Under the pieces are notes generated by a model that worked only from the letters and a program-made list of their open reading frames with translations, did no database searches and had not been told where the DNA came from. Made by a program: the position numbers and the translations under genes. This document shows, in pieces, positions 9,041-18,284 of a stretch of 40,204 bases of DNA. Numbering within the stretch: position 1 is the stretch's first letter; each line of letters starts with the position of its first letter. This stretch comes from Pseudolactococcus chungangensis CAU 28 = DSM 22330 (GTDB lineage: Bacteria; Bacillota; Bacilli; Lactobacillales; Streptococcaceae): assembly GCF_002441885.1 (NCBI RefSeq), contig NZ_JXJT01000022.1, positions 1-40,204 of the forward strand. Direction: 5' to 3'.

Positions 9041-9779
9041 AGTAGATGTGATGTACCTCGTCTGTATAGCTGCCGTCTGGCTTGTGCAAAATCAAGGGTG
9101 GTAGGAATTTTTCGCCACCAGCTTTTCCGTCTTTAATAGCATCAATTAATAAAATGTTAGCATCTCGGTCTGCTTTTGGATAGACAAACTGGATTCGTTT
9201 CGGGACTAGATTGTATTGTGTCATGGTTTGGATAATTTCGAAAAAGCGATCTGGTCGATGGACCATGGCCAGATGACCGTTAGTTTTGAGCAATTGTTGA
9301 CTGATGCGACAGATGTCATCAAGATTGGTAGCGAGTTCATGCCGCGCTAACAGATAATGCTCGCTTTCATTTATTCGTGAGTGTTCATCTAGCTTAAAAT
9401 ATGGCGGATTGCAGAAAATCAAGTCTGTACTGGAAGGATTGAGATGGTCTAGTGTCTTAGCTAAATCATCCTGGATCACGCGCACTTGCTGCTCTAGCCC
9501 GTTCAATTGCACACTTCTCATGGCCATGTCTGCCAGGCGTTCTTGGATTTCAATTTCAACGATGCTTGCATTTGTACTCTTGCTTGCAAAAAGGCCAACT
9601 GCGCCATTCCCCGAACACAAATCGACAATTTGCCCCCGTTTGGGGAGATTAGGGAAACGACTGAGGAGTACAGCATCAACTGAATAGGAAAAAACATCTC
9701 GAGACTGGATGATTTTCACGTCATTCGTCGCCAGCTGGTCAATTCTTTCGTTGGGGTTGAGTAAAGATTCTGAGTTCAT
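9033..9779 (-). CDS. tRNA1(Val) (adenine37-N6)-methyltransferase-like (TrmN6/YfiC family)
   Basis: A class I SAM-dependent N6-adenine methyltransferase of 248 residues. The SAM motif [11 protein letters not shown] is at about 53-63 and the catalytic NPPY is at 124-127 (FCNPPYF). The leader [23 protein letters not shown] is typical of the YfiC group, which methylates A37 of tRNA1(Val) in E. coli; the tRNA target in Firmicutes is less certain. The gene is first of a two-gene leftward operon with the GIY-YIG gene and is divergent from the Nudix gene. Confidence 0.88.
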   Translation of the reverse strand: MNSESLLNPNERIDQLATNDVKIIQSRDVFSYSVDAVLLSRFPNLPKRGQIVDLCSGNGAVGLFASKSTNASIVEIEIQERLADMAMRSVQLNGLEQQVRVIQDDLAKTLDHLNPSSTDLIFCNPPYFKLDEHSRINESEHYLLARHELATNLDDICRISQQLLKTNGHLAMVHRPDRFFEIIQTMTQYNLVPKRIQFVYPKADRDANILLIDAIKDGKAGGEKFLPPLILHKPDGSYTDEVHHIYYG

Positions 9780-9851
9780 CCTTTTATTATAACAAAATCG
9801 CCCAAAATTATGATAAGATTTATGTTATCAAAACCTTAAAGGACATTAGAC

Positions 9852-10352
9852 ATGACAGAAAAAAACTACATTGCAGATATGCGAGCGCTGGTAGGGCATC
9901 AAGGGATGATTTTCGTGACAGCTTTTGGTGTGCTTTGGAGCGCTGACCGGACAAAAATCTTGCTGGAACGTCGGGCAGATTCTCCCAATACTGGTTGGGG
10001 TTTTCCTGGCGGTTTTTTGGATTACGGGGAATCACCGATGCAAGCTGTCGTACGTGAATTTAAGGAAGAAACGGGTCTTGATGTTGAAGTCGTTCGAGTT
10101 TTAGGGCTTTCTACGCACATCACAGATAAAAATGCTTGGGGTGATGCGCAGGAAAATATCGCGATTGGCTTTGAGGTACAATTAGTAGGTGGTCACATTC
10201 AGGCAGATAGTGATGAAACCCTTGAAGTCAAATGGCTACCTGTCTCGCCAGTACCTCAAATGTTTGTGCCCCAAGCACAACGGACCATGCATAAGATTTT
10301 AACCGAAAACGAAGATAGCGATAAAGCCTGGTTCCGTGAGAATGGTGAGTAA
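9852..10352 (+). CDS. Nudix hydrolase
   Basis: Hydrolyses a nucleoside diphosphate linked to another moiety; the substrate cannot be fixed from sequence. The Nudix box GX5EX7REUXEEXGU is complete at G54, E60, R68-E69, E72-E73 and G75. The protein has 166 residues, and a glycine-rich WGFPGGF strand precedes the box. The start follows AAAGGACATTAGAC. Its stop is one base from the ATG of nnrD, so the genes form an operon joining two nucleotide-housekeeping functions. Confidence 0.92.
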   Translation: MTEKNYIADMRALVGHQGMIFVTAFGVLWSADRTKILLERRADSPNTGWGFPGGFLDYGESPMQAVVREFKEETGLDVEVVRVLGLSTHITDKNAWGDAQENIAIGFEVQLVGGHIQADSDETLEVKWLPVSPVPQMFVPQAQRTMHKILTENEDSDKAWFRENGE

Positions 10353-10353
10353 T

Positions 10354-11190
10354 ATGACGATGCACAAACTGACACAGGAAATTCTCAAGCAAACGATTAC
10401 CAAACGCGCTAATACCACGCATAAGGGCGATTATGGCCGTATTCTGATTATTGGTGGCACTGAGCAGTATGGTGGTGCCATCATCATGAACGCCCTCGCT
10501 GCCGTCAATAGTGGTGCTGGCCTCGTCACAGTTGCGACCCACCCCAGTAATTTTTCAGCCCTCCACAGCCACCTGCCCGAGGCAATGGTGACAGACTATA
10601 CACAAGATTTGGCACCTTTCATAACGAAAGCTGATGTCATCCTCATCGGCTCCGGTCTGGGAGAGCAATTGTCGATTTTGACTGCGACATTAAGCAAGGT
10701 CAAACCTGAACAAATTTTAATTCTGGATGGTTCAGCCCTGACTTTACTGGCTGAACACCAGCTTGACTTGCCAAATGCGCGTCTTATTTTAACACCTCAC
10801 CAGATGGAATGGCAGCGTTTGAGTCAGACTGAGATTGCTGAACAGACGCCGGCTAAAAATTTGGCAGCACTTGCTACCTTCACTCCGACCCCCATTCTTG
10901 TCTTGAAAAAATTCCAGACAGAAATTTACACTGCTGATCAAATTTTCCAACTCACCATTGGCGGCCCCTATCAGGCAACGGGGGGCATGGGGGATACACT
11001 CGCGGGCATGATTGCCGGATTTACTGGTCAATTCCATGCCTCTCTTGAACAAGCGGTCTTAGCTGCCGTCTATGCCCATTCAGCGATTGCTGACGACTTG
11101 GCGCGGGAACGCTATGTCGTGTTACCAACACAAATCTCTGCTGAAATTCCAAAATTAATGCACCAATATGCTCAGAAAACTGGTAGTTGA
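10354..11190 (+). CDS. nnrD: ADP-dependent NAD(P)H-hydrate dehydratase
   Basis: Repairs damaged NAD(P)H by dehydrating S-NAD(P)HX at the expense of ADP. The ribokinase-like fold of the CARKD/YjeF C-terminal family is shown by HKGDYGRILIIGGTEQYGGA near residue 23, DGSALTLL, LTPHQMEW and the phosphate-binding GGMGDTLAGMIAGF near residue 210. The ATG at 10354 is chosen because GGTGAG lies just before it; an in-frame ATG at 10336 lies inside the Nudix gene. There is no YjeF N-terminal epimerase domain, so that activity must be encoded elsewhere. Confidence 0.93.
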   Translation: MTMHKLTQEILKQTITKRANTTHKGDYGRILIIGGTEQYGGAIIMNALAAVNSGAGLVTVATHPSNFSALHSHLPEAMVTDYTQDLAPFITKADVILIGSGLGEQLSILTATLSKVKPEQILILDGSALTLLAEHQLDLPNARLILTPHQMEWQRLSQTEIAEQTPAKNLAALATFTPTPILVLKKFQTEIYTADQIFQLTIGGPYQATGGMGDTLAGMIAGFTGQFHASLEQAVLAAVYAHSAIADDLARERYVVLPTQISAEIPKLMHQYAQKTGS

Positions 11191-11346
11191 TGATGATTGC
11201 CAATTTTTACTTTATCCTTATACGCAGTCATATGAACCCCCATAAACTTTTTTGAGCACACAATTTTCTAGACAATATGCTAAGATAAAGATAATGCCTA
11301 TAAATTAGCTAATGATTCAGCTAAATAAAAATGCAAAGGAGTAGTC

Positions 11347-12156
11347 ATGTTATCTGAACATATCGTGCTAACTTTTTTAACCTACTTCCCTGCCTATGCC
11401 TTTCTTGGCTGGTGCCTCGAAGTCATTTATGCCTCAGTCAATACTGGAAAATTTGTCAATCGAGGCTTTCTAAACGGTGCAGTTTGTCCCATTTATGGTT
11501 TTGGTGCAGTACTCTTTATTCTATTTTTAAACCCGATTGCGGACAATCTCCCCCTACTTTTCTTGGCATCAGTCATCATCGCAAGTATGCTAGAGCTTGT
11601 CGGTGGCTTTGTCTTAGAAAAATTGTGCCACATGAGGTGGTGGGATTACTCTCAAGAACCTTTTAATATTGGTGGCTTTATTTGTCTAAAATTTTCTTTG
11701 ATGTGGGGCCTTGCGGGGGTCTTTCTGATTAAAATCATCCAGCCGATTATCGCGAAGATTTTGGAACACTTGCCAACCCTGCCGGTCACCATTTTCATCA
11801 GCATTTTTTACCTCATTTTGCTCACTGATGTCATCATCACAGTGGTTGCCATCGCTCACCTCAACCGCGATTTACAGCAGGTGCATGAACTCTCACGCAT
11901 GATCCGCCGTGGCAGTGATACCTTAGCCGAGAATCTCGGCAATTTCGCTGTCGACGCATCTGAGAAATTTGATACTCATAAAGATGAGCTGACTGAAACG
12001 CTGTCAACAGAGATTGAGACTCTCATGGCACATCAAAAGAGGATACGGGCACGGATTCTCAAGGCCTTTCCAAATGCGAAACACCAGACTGAAAAGAGCG
12101 CCTTGGAAAGTTTGCGAAAACGCTATGAAACTTACAAAACTTTAAAAAAGAAATGA
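11347..12156 (+). CDS. Membrane protein of the putative ABC-transporter type IV (CmpB) family
   Basis: A 269-residue protein with about five membrane segments in residues 8-190 and a hydrophilic, helical C-terminal tail of about 80 residues. AFLGWCLEVIYASVNTGKFVNRGFL (about 19-43) is the hallmark of the PF06541 family, along with GAVCPIYGFG. No ATPase partner is nearby, and despite the family name a transport role is not proven. The start follows AAAGGAG. It is preceded by about 150 bp with no recognisable signal. Confidence 0.85.
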   Translation: MLSEHIVLTFLTYFPAYAFLGWCLEVIYASVNTGKFVNRGFLNGAVCPIYGFGAVLFILFLNPIADNLPLLFLASVIIASMLELVGGFVLEKLCHMRWWDYSQEPFNIGGFICLKFSLMWGLAGVFLIKIIQPIIAKILEHLPTLPVTIFISIFYLILLTDVIITVVAIAHLNRDLQQVHELSRMIRRGSDTLAENLGNFAVDASEKFDTHKDELTETLSTEIETLMAHQKRIRARILKAFPNAKHQTEKSALESLRKRYETYKTLKKK

Positions 12157-12183
12157 CTTTTGTCCTTTCTTTTTTAGTTGTCA

Positions 12184-12211
12184 TGATATAATAAAAATGA
12201 AAACACTTACA
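12184..12211 (+). promoter_or_regulatory. Extended -10 promoter with cre-like site over the start point
   Basis: TGATATAAT has its hexamer at 12187-12192, with the start point near 12199. TGAAAACACTTACA (12198-12211) matches the CcpA operator consensus at 13 of 14 positions and covers +1 to +13. This is a likely site of carbon catabolite repression of the oxidoreductase gene. Confidence 0.5.
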
Positions 12212-12239
12212 AAGAGAAATCACCGAAAGGAAGATTAAT

Positions 12240-13214
12240 ATGAAAATAATTCATTGGGCCATGATTGGTACGGGTGATGTGACCGAGAAGAAAAGCGGAC
12301 CTGGCTTTTATAAAGCGAAAAATTCTGTCTTATATGGTGTCACTAATCGAACACTTGCTAAGGCAGAAGATTATGCCAAACGCCATCATGTCAAGAAGGT
12401 GTTTGCCTCTGTTGATGATTTGCTAGCAGACCCTAAGGTGGACGCTGTCTATATTGCGACACCTCCTGGCTCTCACAAGGAATATGCCCTCCGTTGTGCA
12501 GCAGCTGGCAAGGTCTGCTATATCGAAAAGCCGATTGCGTTGACTTATGACGAAGCATTAGACATTTCAGATGCCTTTAAAAAAGCAAATGTTAAAGCCT
12601 TTGTCGCCTACTATCGCCGGACTTTACCACGCTTTACTGAAGTCAAATCGCTATTAGAATCAGGTGCTATCGGTGATGTGCGCTTTGTTAATGTTGCCTA
12701 TTATCGACCTGCTGCTAAAGCTGAAATCAATGGGACACATTGGCACGTCCAGCCTGAGATTTCCGGTGGTGGTATTTTCATGGATATGGCCGTGCATACA
12801 CTTGATATTCTGGACTTTTTCTTTGGCGCAATTGAAAAAGTTGCAGCCTTTAGCGTGAACCAAGCAGGCTATTATGAGCCAGAAGATAATGTTGCGCTAT
12901 CCTTTGCTTTTGGCAATCGTATTATCGGTACAGGAAATTGGTGTTTCACAACACATACTGCCGCGGATAATATCCAAATCGTAGGCTCAAAAGGTGAAAT
13001 CAACTTTGGCTGTTTTACCAACGACCCTATTCAGCTTAAAACAGCAGAACAAGAAACAGCCATTCCAGTAGGCACGATTGAACATGTACATCAAAATTTA
13101 ATACAAACAATTGTAGATGAATTAAATGGCCAAGGGACTTGTCCATCTACCATTGAATCTGCTTTACGCACCGCTTGGGTTTGCGAGCAGGTTTATCAGC
13201 AACAGGATGACTAA
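12240..13214 (+). CDS. Gfo/Idh/MocA-family NAD(P)-dependent oxidoreductase
   Basis: A 324-residue dehydrogenase acting on a sugar or cyclitol-like substrate that cannot be named. The Rossmann start MIGTGDVTEKKSGP (8-21), IATPPGSHKEYALRCAAAG and the family signature EKPIAL (96-101) are clear. The C-terminal domain contains GGGIFMDMAVHTLDIL with the usual Asp/His pair. The start follows GAAAGGAAG. It stands alone, and its cre-like site suggests regulation by carbon source. Confidence 0.9.
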   Translation: MKIIHWAMIGTGDVTEKKSGPGFYKAKNSVLYGVTNRTLAKAEDYAKRHHVKKVFASVDDLLADPKVDAVYIATPPGSHKEYALRCAAAGKVCYIEKPIALTYDEALDISDAFKKANVKAFVAYYRRTLPRFTEVKSLLESGAIGDVRFVNVAYYRPAAKAEINGTHWHVQPEISGGGIFMDMAVHTLDILDFFFGAIEKVAAFSVNQAGYYEPEDNVALSFAFGNRIIGTGNWCFTTHTAADNIQIVGSKGEINFGCFTNDPIQLKTAEQETAIPVGTIEHVHQNLIQTIVDELNGQGTCPSTIESALRTAWVCEQVYQQQDD

Positions 13215-13780
13215 ACGAAAAGTTTTGACATGACCATTTTTCTCAGAAAATTTTTTCTTGCAGCTTATTAACGCTTTTGGCAGATATCGTTGTCCTTTCA
13301 AGACTATTTAGATTAACAATTTCTATTGCTACTGTTATCACGTTGTTGCTCCTATGCTCTTTTAGTTATTTCAACATTCACCCTATGCTAAAGAAGTCCT
13401 ACCACAAACAAACGACTTGATCTTTTAGATGGTAGCTATGCATTATACTTTCTAGTAGTCTCTGTATCATCGCAGCAGTGATTTTAAATGGATTGATCAG
13501 TCAATTTTCATCTATTAAGATAACCACCATCACTTACACGTCAGTAGTTTACTGGCTATCTTTTGTCTAGGTATCTTATTGTTAAATGGTTTGATTAGGA
13601 TATTTACGACATCAACACAAACCGATATTCTCTTTCGTCTCACGCTCGTTTTGCTTTGATGGGTCCGCATTGTCAACCTCTTTTTGCTTAATATCGCGAT
13701 CAAATAATATACTTATGAGACGACCAAACATCAGAGAAATAATAGTCGGTCAGCTGATTGTACTAGTCTATTTTCTTGTC
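13215..13780 (+). pseudogene. Decayed membrane-protein gene(s), unrecognised
   Basis: This stretch has no open frame above 60 codons, yet conceptual plus-strand reading gives hydrophobic runs broken by stops, such as TISIATVITLLLLCSFSYF, then CIIAAVILNGLIS. That is the pattern expected of a polytopic membrane protein carrying many stops and shifts. I cannot name the family. It may be one gene or parts of two. Confidence 0.35.
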
Positions 13781-13782
13781 TG

Positions 13783-14130
13783 TCAACGATAGGGACCTAA
13801 AATATGATCTAGCCTGCCTTTGTCAAGTCTCAAAACACCGATGGCCACATAAACAATCGCGACCACCACTTCCGAAAAATTGTATTTAACAAAATTTAAA
13901 ACGCTCAGTTCTGTGCCATTCATCCAACGGGTCAACATTTGCATGGAAATACTCTATCAAACTGCCAAGGCAATCACATAAAATAGCCGATTTTTTCTCG
14001 TCAACCAAATGCCTCAGACTAGCCAACAGTAAACGACCCAAACACCCGTGATTTCTAACATCTGGGGCAGGCTGACGGTTGGTATCATTGGTTTTCCAGC
14101 CCTACGTTTCAGATTCACCGACATCATCAT
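13783..14130 (-). pseudogene. Decayed small membrane-protein gene
   Basis: The minus-strand frame from an ATG at 14130 runs to a stop at 13783 and is interrupted by a TGA and by an adjacent TGA-TAG pair. Read through, it gives MLEITGVWVVYCWLV, then GIWLTRKNRLFYVIALAV, then SISMQMLTRWMNGTE and VVVAIVYVAIGVLRLDKG. That is about 115 residues with three hydrophobic segments. Reading the stops as former Trp and Gln codons restores a continuous protein, consistent with simple transition mutations. The family is not recognised. Confidence 0.45.
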
Positions 14131-14182
14131 CTATTCAAGAAAACTAGACAAAGTCAAACACCATGAGACTCTAGCTAACTCT

Positions 14183-14243
14183 AAAATAGAAGAACCGCAT
14201 CAAAGTCGTTTTAAAAACGACTTTGATGCGGTTCTTCTATTTT
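14183..14243. terminator. Long near-perfect hairpin, bidirectional terminator
   Basis: Two 30-base arms (14183-14212 and 14214-14243) are exact reverse complements separated by one base. Each arm starts with AAAATAG, so both strands end in a T-rich tract. It lies 12 bp beyond the stop of the leftward gene at 14256. Confidence 0.8.
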
Positions 14244-14255
14244 CGTCCCTACCCG

Positions 14256-14603
14256 TTAAGGCAAACTTTTTTCGATGGCATTTTTCTCTTTCTCTGCATC
14301 ATTAACGCCAATGATGAGTTTCTGATAAGGTTCATCTTTCATTTCGATGATTAAAGCTGTTGCACCTTGCCTTAAATCATAAAATACCTTATCCCCATCT
14401 AAATGGAAATAGCCTCCGAAATACAAGTGTGGCGCATTTGTGCCATACCATTTGCCAAGTGAGCGTTTCCATGTCAGTTGAAAATTCGGATCAATACTGA
14501 CAGATGTGATATGCGCTAGTGGTACTGATAGTTCATGCTTTAGCGTCCAGATTTTCGTCATTTTGACGGTTAAGACATCATTGTTAATCTCTAGTTGGGC
14601 CAT
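14256..14603 (-). CDS. Hypothetical protein with PH-like fold
   Basis: A 115-residue soluble protein made mostly of short beta strands, with LSVPLAHITSVSIDPN near residue 26, a glycine-rich middle (HLYFGGYFHLDGDKVFYDLR) and a final amphipathic helix. Such alternation is seen in bacterial PH-domain proteins, but the match is by pattern only. A promoter-like TGATAAAAT lies about 30 bp upstream. It is flanked by broken genes yet its own frame is intact. Confidence 0.65.
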   Translation of the reverse strand: MAQLEINNDVLTVKMTKIWTLKHELSVPLAHITSVSIDPNFQLTWKRSLGKWYGTNAPHLYFGGYFHLDGDKVFYDLRQGATALIIEMKDEPYQKLIIGVNDAEKEKNAIEKSLP

Positions 14604-14667
14604 ATTTTCACCTCTTTTTTAGCTTATCTCTATTTTATCATAAAACAATTTGTCATCAGTATTTTGG

Positions 14668-15145
14668 TTATTTCTCTGCAACAAGTATTTTCTTGATTTG
14701 CGTAAGGACACTTTCTGCTTCATTACTCCCGATGATATGGTCTGCTATGGCTTTGATACTTGGTATGGCATCGCTCGCAAAGCCTTGTCCGACAAATTGC
14801 AACATTTCAAAATCATTGCCACCATCACCGAAAGCTGCCATCTCCTCAGGTTTAATCTCCCACAACTCCCCGAGCTGCGCTAAGGCACTCTTGCCAACCG
14901 ATGGTAATATTGATGAGTGTAGGCGTAAACTGCCTCGGGTGCTGTTTCTAAAATATAGGCTGTTTTTTTCCCACAAATAATACCTTCTCCTTGATTATCA
15001 GCTGCTAAAATAGCCAAGGATTTTTCAAAAGCATGGCGTGGCATATCTACTACAAATAGCTCTTTTTCTTTGCTAATGATATGTGCTCCATTTTCAGCTG
15101 CAAAAGTCAGCTCATCTGAAATGTCTGGAAAAGATTGATTGCCAT
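14668..15145 (-). pseudogene. Cof-type HAD hydrolase, broken
   Basis: The C-terminal frame keeps the HAD motif IV region GDGGNDFEMLQFVG and the final helix ...QIKKIL. Upstream, another frame reads FPDISDELTFAAENGAHII and EKSLAILAADNQG, cap-domain sequence typical of Cof-like phosphatases. The N-terminal DxDGT catalytic block is missing, GNQ is joined to SFPDIS with a few residues lost, a frameshift lies near 14975, and the segment between the cap and GKSALAQLG is deleted. It cannot encode an active phosphatase. The original substrate is unknown. Confidence 0.75.
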
Positions 15146-15225
15146 TTTATCTTTCTCTCTCTATTTGAATGCACTTTCTTAATTCAAAGTATAGCGTATC
15201 TAGGGAGAATTTGCAAAGACTAGCG

Positions 15226-15969
15226 TTAAACCTTTTGGGCGTAATATGTCATGGCTACCGCTAAAAATTCTGGGAATCCCTCACCATACTGTCTCAAGTT
15301 TTCTGTAAAACGCTCGTCTTGTACATACATTTGTCCAAGACCTGCAAAGGCTTCTAAGGTGTAGTGGTAACCCAATGTATCGTTAAATGTATGGTACATG
15401 TTGGCAATGGCTGCTTGCGTAATGGTGGCGGTAGGTTTTTCGTCCTTTAGCTTTGCTAAGTCGTGAAACAACTGATTCATTTGATCAGATATTTTTTGCT
15501 TGCCGTCATTAGATAGACTGTCGATTTTTTCCTTGGTTTGCGCGATAGCCTTTGTTCCAAAGCGTTCTTTCGCTTCATTTTCGTAGGGATTTTCTTTTGT
15601 AAAATCAAAACCTTTAAATTTTTCTGCTTGTGTCATGGTTGAACTTCCTTTCATGTCTTGCACCGAGCGCTCTAGTGTGTCTAAAAGCATTGTGAGGCGT
15701 TCTTTTTCGTACAATAAATAGCTTCGTTGCAACTCAAATGCCTGATTTTTATCAAAATTCGAGCTGTAAAGTAGGTGCTGGATTTCGGTCAAAGGAAAGC
15801 CACAAGCCTTGAAAAAACAAATTTGCTAGAGTTTATCCAAATCTTCGTCTGAGTAATCGCGATAGTCATTCCACGCATTTCGAGTTGGCACTAGTAGACC
15901 AATTTTATCATAATGGTGCAAGTTGCGCACACTGATACCGGCGAGTTTAGCTGCTTCTTTGATGTTCAT
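15226..15969 (-). pseudogene. MerR-family regulator with TipAS domain, interrupted by TAG
   Basis: Reading from the ATG at 15969 gives a normal MerR helix-turn-helix start ([20 protein letters not shown], then [11 protein letters not shown]). Codon 48 is TAG (15826-15828), after which the same frame continues through FFKACGFPLTEIQHLL to a TipAS-like ligand-binding domain. The total is 247 codons, the usual length for this drug-sensing activator type (TipAL/Mta). The position normally holds Gln or a similar residue, so a CAG-to-TAG change explains it. A GTG or ATG restart would lack the DNA-binding domain. The rest of the frame is undamaged, so the mutation is recent or read through. Confidence 0.8.
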
Positions 15970-16031
15970 GTGTTCCTCCTGACTATAGCTCTATTATAAA
16001 CTATAACCTTACGTTAGGGTCAAGAGATAAA

Positions 16032-16069
16032 AAAACTATTTTGAAAAGGATGATTTTCAAAATAGTTTT
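16032..16069. terminator. Terminator between converging decayed genes
   Basis: A perfect 16-bp stem (16032-16047 with 16054-16069, AAAACTATTTTGAAAA) has a 6-nt loop. The minus strand continues with T7, so it would end the anti-sigma transcript. Confidence 0.8.
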
Positions 16070-16124
16070 CCTGTTTCATTTTATAAAGTGGGACATTTTC
16101 TATCAATTAAAGGGACTATTGCTA

Positions 16125-17221
16125 TTATTTGGTTGGTTTGATATAAGGGATAGTCTCTGCACTTGCACCGGCTGAGGCAGCTCGTATCCAAGATTTACCT
16201 TCTAACTGTTTAAAGTTTTCACTTCTGCCTGTTAAGACAATGCCATTGAGCAACATGTCTTTTTTATTTTTCAAGTGATTATTTTTCAAAATACCGTCTA
16301 AAACTTTCCGCTCTTCCTTATCCATTTTGAGCGAGTAATCTGTTTTCAGCATTTCAAAAGTAGTCTTAAGACCATTGTCACCTTCCCAATAGTTACCTAA
16401 ACGTAGGTCTCCAAATTTAATATCGCCATTTTCTGAATAACCAAAGGTCACTGTTCGTGCAAAAACATCCTCATCTGCATCATTCAAATGGATATGTTCT
16501 GTTTTCTTACTCGCTTGCGCACCTTCGCTCACCCAATACCAAGCCTGTACTAGATTTTCGGGCATCATCTTTTGGACTTCTTCATAAGTATAGGGTTTGT
16601 CAAAAGAATACCGACTTCAACCACACGATTTTCTGTTTTGACAATATTTTCTAAATCATTGGGATAGGTGATTTTTTCATACAAATCTTCTGGAAATCTC
16701 GTCCATGATGACCCGTTCTTTCCTTTTTTCTTTGTATAATTTTTTTCTTTAATGGCTTTATCCTGAATATCAGCCGTGATATATTTGTAAATGATATTCG
16801 GATTGAAAAAGTTCATTCTTCGACCTTCAGGATAGGTTTTCCCACCCATACTATAAATGTCTACCTTTCCTAACTTACTGAAAATATTAAAGGTCCCTGA
16901 TATATTTCCCCACTCTACTGGATAACCATCAACATTTTTTTCTACTTCTGCTATATTTTTACCGTTAAATAACTCAATATCTGATTGAGGTAAACTACGT
17001 GTCTGCACGTTGGGTGTCATGAACCGAGTCCTAACTTCAAGATACTTAGCATTTTCAAAGAAACGTCGGTCATTAATAAAGCAAATACCAAGTAATATAG
17101 CAAAAACCATAATAATTGATAAAACTACAGAAAGCACCATCGTCAAAATACTTTTCTTCCGATTTTTCTTCTTACTTTTTTTCACCACTTCTTCAAACTT
17201 GTCCGAATCAAATGTCGTCAT
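16125..17221 (-). pseudogene. Anti-sigma factor (sigma-factor regulator), frameshifted
   Basis: The first part (16565-17221) encodes a cytoplasmic N-terminus, one membrane segment at about 28-50 (LTMVLSVVLSIIMVFAILLG) and an extracellular region. The second part (16125-16568) continues it in another frame. At about 16605 the sequence ATTCTTTTGAC needs one extra T to read I-S-F-D and join VVEVGI to FDKPYTYEEVQKMMPENL. The repaired protein of about 360 residues resembles the sigma factor regulator N/C family paired with ECF sigma factors. Its start overlaps the sigma gene end by 14 bp. Confidence 0.78.
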
Positions 17222-17426
17222 TTTCTTTTACCTCCAAATAGATTTTCTTAAACGCTTTTCTGGCACGGTATAGTGTCGTATTGACCGTGTTTAACTTCAT
17301 ATCCAAGAGGAACCCAATCTCCTCATGGCTCAATGTCTCATCATATCGCAGGAGTAACAGCTCCGTATAATTCGGTTTGAGTAAATGCAAGACTCGACTC
17401 ACGTAAACATCTTCCAGATTTTCCAT
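17208..17426 (-). pseudogene. ECF sigma factor, C-terminal fragment only
   Basis: 72 codons remain, covering region 4 of an RpoE-type sigma factor: LLLLRYDETLSHEEIGFLLDMKLNTVNTTLYRARK is a typical helix-turn-helix that reads the -35 element. Region 2, needed for -10 binding and core contact, is absent: upstream the frame meets a stop after ten codons and the next gene begins 10 bp away. It is therefore a truncated gene, most simply explained by a deletion whose endpoint lies between 17427 and 17435. Confidence 0.82.
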
Positions 17427-17435
17427 CTCAAATAC

Positions 17436-18284
17436 ATGAATAAAAAAATATTTTTAGGACTAACCTTATTTTCTCTTACTTCTTTTGGGGTTTTGACCGC
17501 CTGCGGCAAAAAAGAAAGCCTTAAATCTGAACAAAAGGAAATTATCATCGCAACAAATGCTAATTCCAAGCCCAACACTTATATGGTTGACGATAAATTA
17601 ACAGGCTTTGACGTTGAATTAGCACGCACAGTTTTTAAACAACTTCCTGAGTACAAAATAAAATTTCAAGTGATTGATTTCAACTCTGTTTTATCTGGCG
17701 TTGATAATGGCCGTTTTCAAATGGCTGCCAACGCTTTATCCTGGACTCCTGAACGCGCAGAAAAATATAATTACTCACTACCACTTTCAAAATCAGCAAC
17801 ATCCGTTGCAGTTAAACCTGACTTAAAAGTCAAAACCTTGTATGACCTAGCAGGTAAAACAACCGAAGTATTACCCGGTGTTCAAGTCGCAACTATGCTC
17901 GAAACATGGAACAAAGCACATCCTGACCAATCCATGACCCTAAACTATATGGATACTAGCTATCCTTTGACATCCTATGTTGCTGATGTAGCATCTGGTA
18001 AAAGTGATTTTGTCATTTATGACCAAATTTCATTGACTCAAATCGTTCAGCAAAATGGTTATCAACTCAAAGTAACCCCTATTGATTTAGGAGAAACAGA
18101 TAAACATACTGGTTTTAATTACTTTATTTTTGGTAAAGATACAAAAGATAAAGCCTTACAGAAAAAAGTTGATACCATCTTAATTAAACTCAAAAAAGAC
18201 GGTACCATGAGCAAACTTTCAGAAAAATACTTAGGTGGTGATTTTACACCCAAAGAGAAAGAAATGAAAGATGACGAAAATTAA
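17436..18284 (+). CDS. Amino-acid ABC transporter substrate-binding lipoprotein
   Basis: A type II periplasmic-binding-like protein (SBP_bac_3) that captures a polar amino acid at the cell surface. The start at 17436 gives a proper signal peptide with lipobox LTAC (C23). An earlier start at 17385 would add 17 residues before the signal and is rejected. Ligand-binding signatures include TGFDVELARTVFKQL near residue 50 and ALSWTPERAEKYNYS near residue 102. No permease or ATPase is adjacent; the amidase gene overlaps its end by 14 bp. Only 10 bp separate it from the truncated sigma gene, with no room for a normal promoter and only a weak ribosome site, so expression is doubtful. Confidence 0.88.
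   Translation: MNKKIFLGLTLFSLTSFGVLTACGKKESLKSEQKEIIIATNANSKPNTYMVDDKLTGFDVELARTVFKQLPEYKIKFQVIDFNSVLSGVDNGRFQMAANALSWTPERAEKYNYSLPLSKSATSVAVKPDLKVKTLYDLAGKTTEVLPGVQVATMLETWNKAHPDQSMTLNYMDTSYPLTSYVADVASGKSDFVIYDQISLTQIVQQNGYQLKVTPIDLGETDKHTGFNYFIFGKDTKDKALQKKVDTILIKLKKDGTMSKLSEKYLGGDFTPKEKEMKDDEN

Noticed and set aside
13783-15969. General recoding of stop codons (TAG as Gln, TGA as Trp) in this genome.
   Set aside because: The same region also has frameshifts and deletions, and intact genes use TAA, TAG and TGA as normal stops; ordinary decay explains it, though a suppressor tRNA cannot be excluded from this window.
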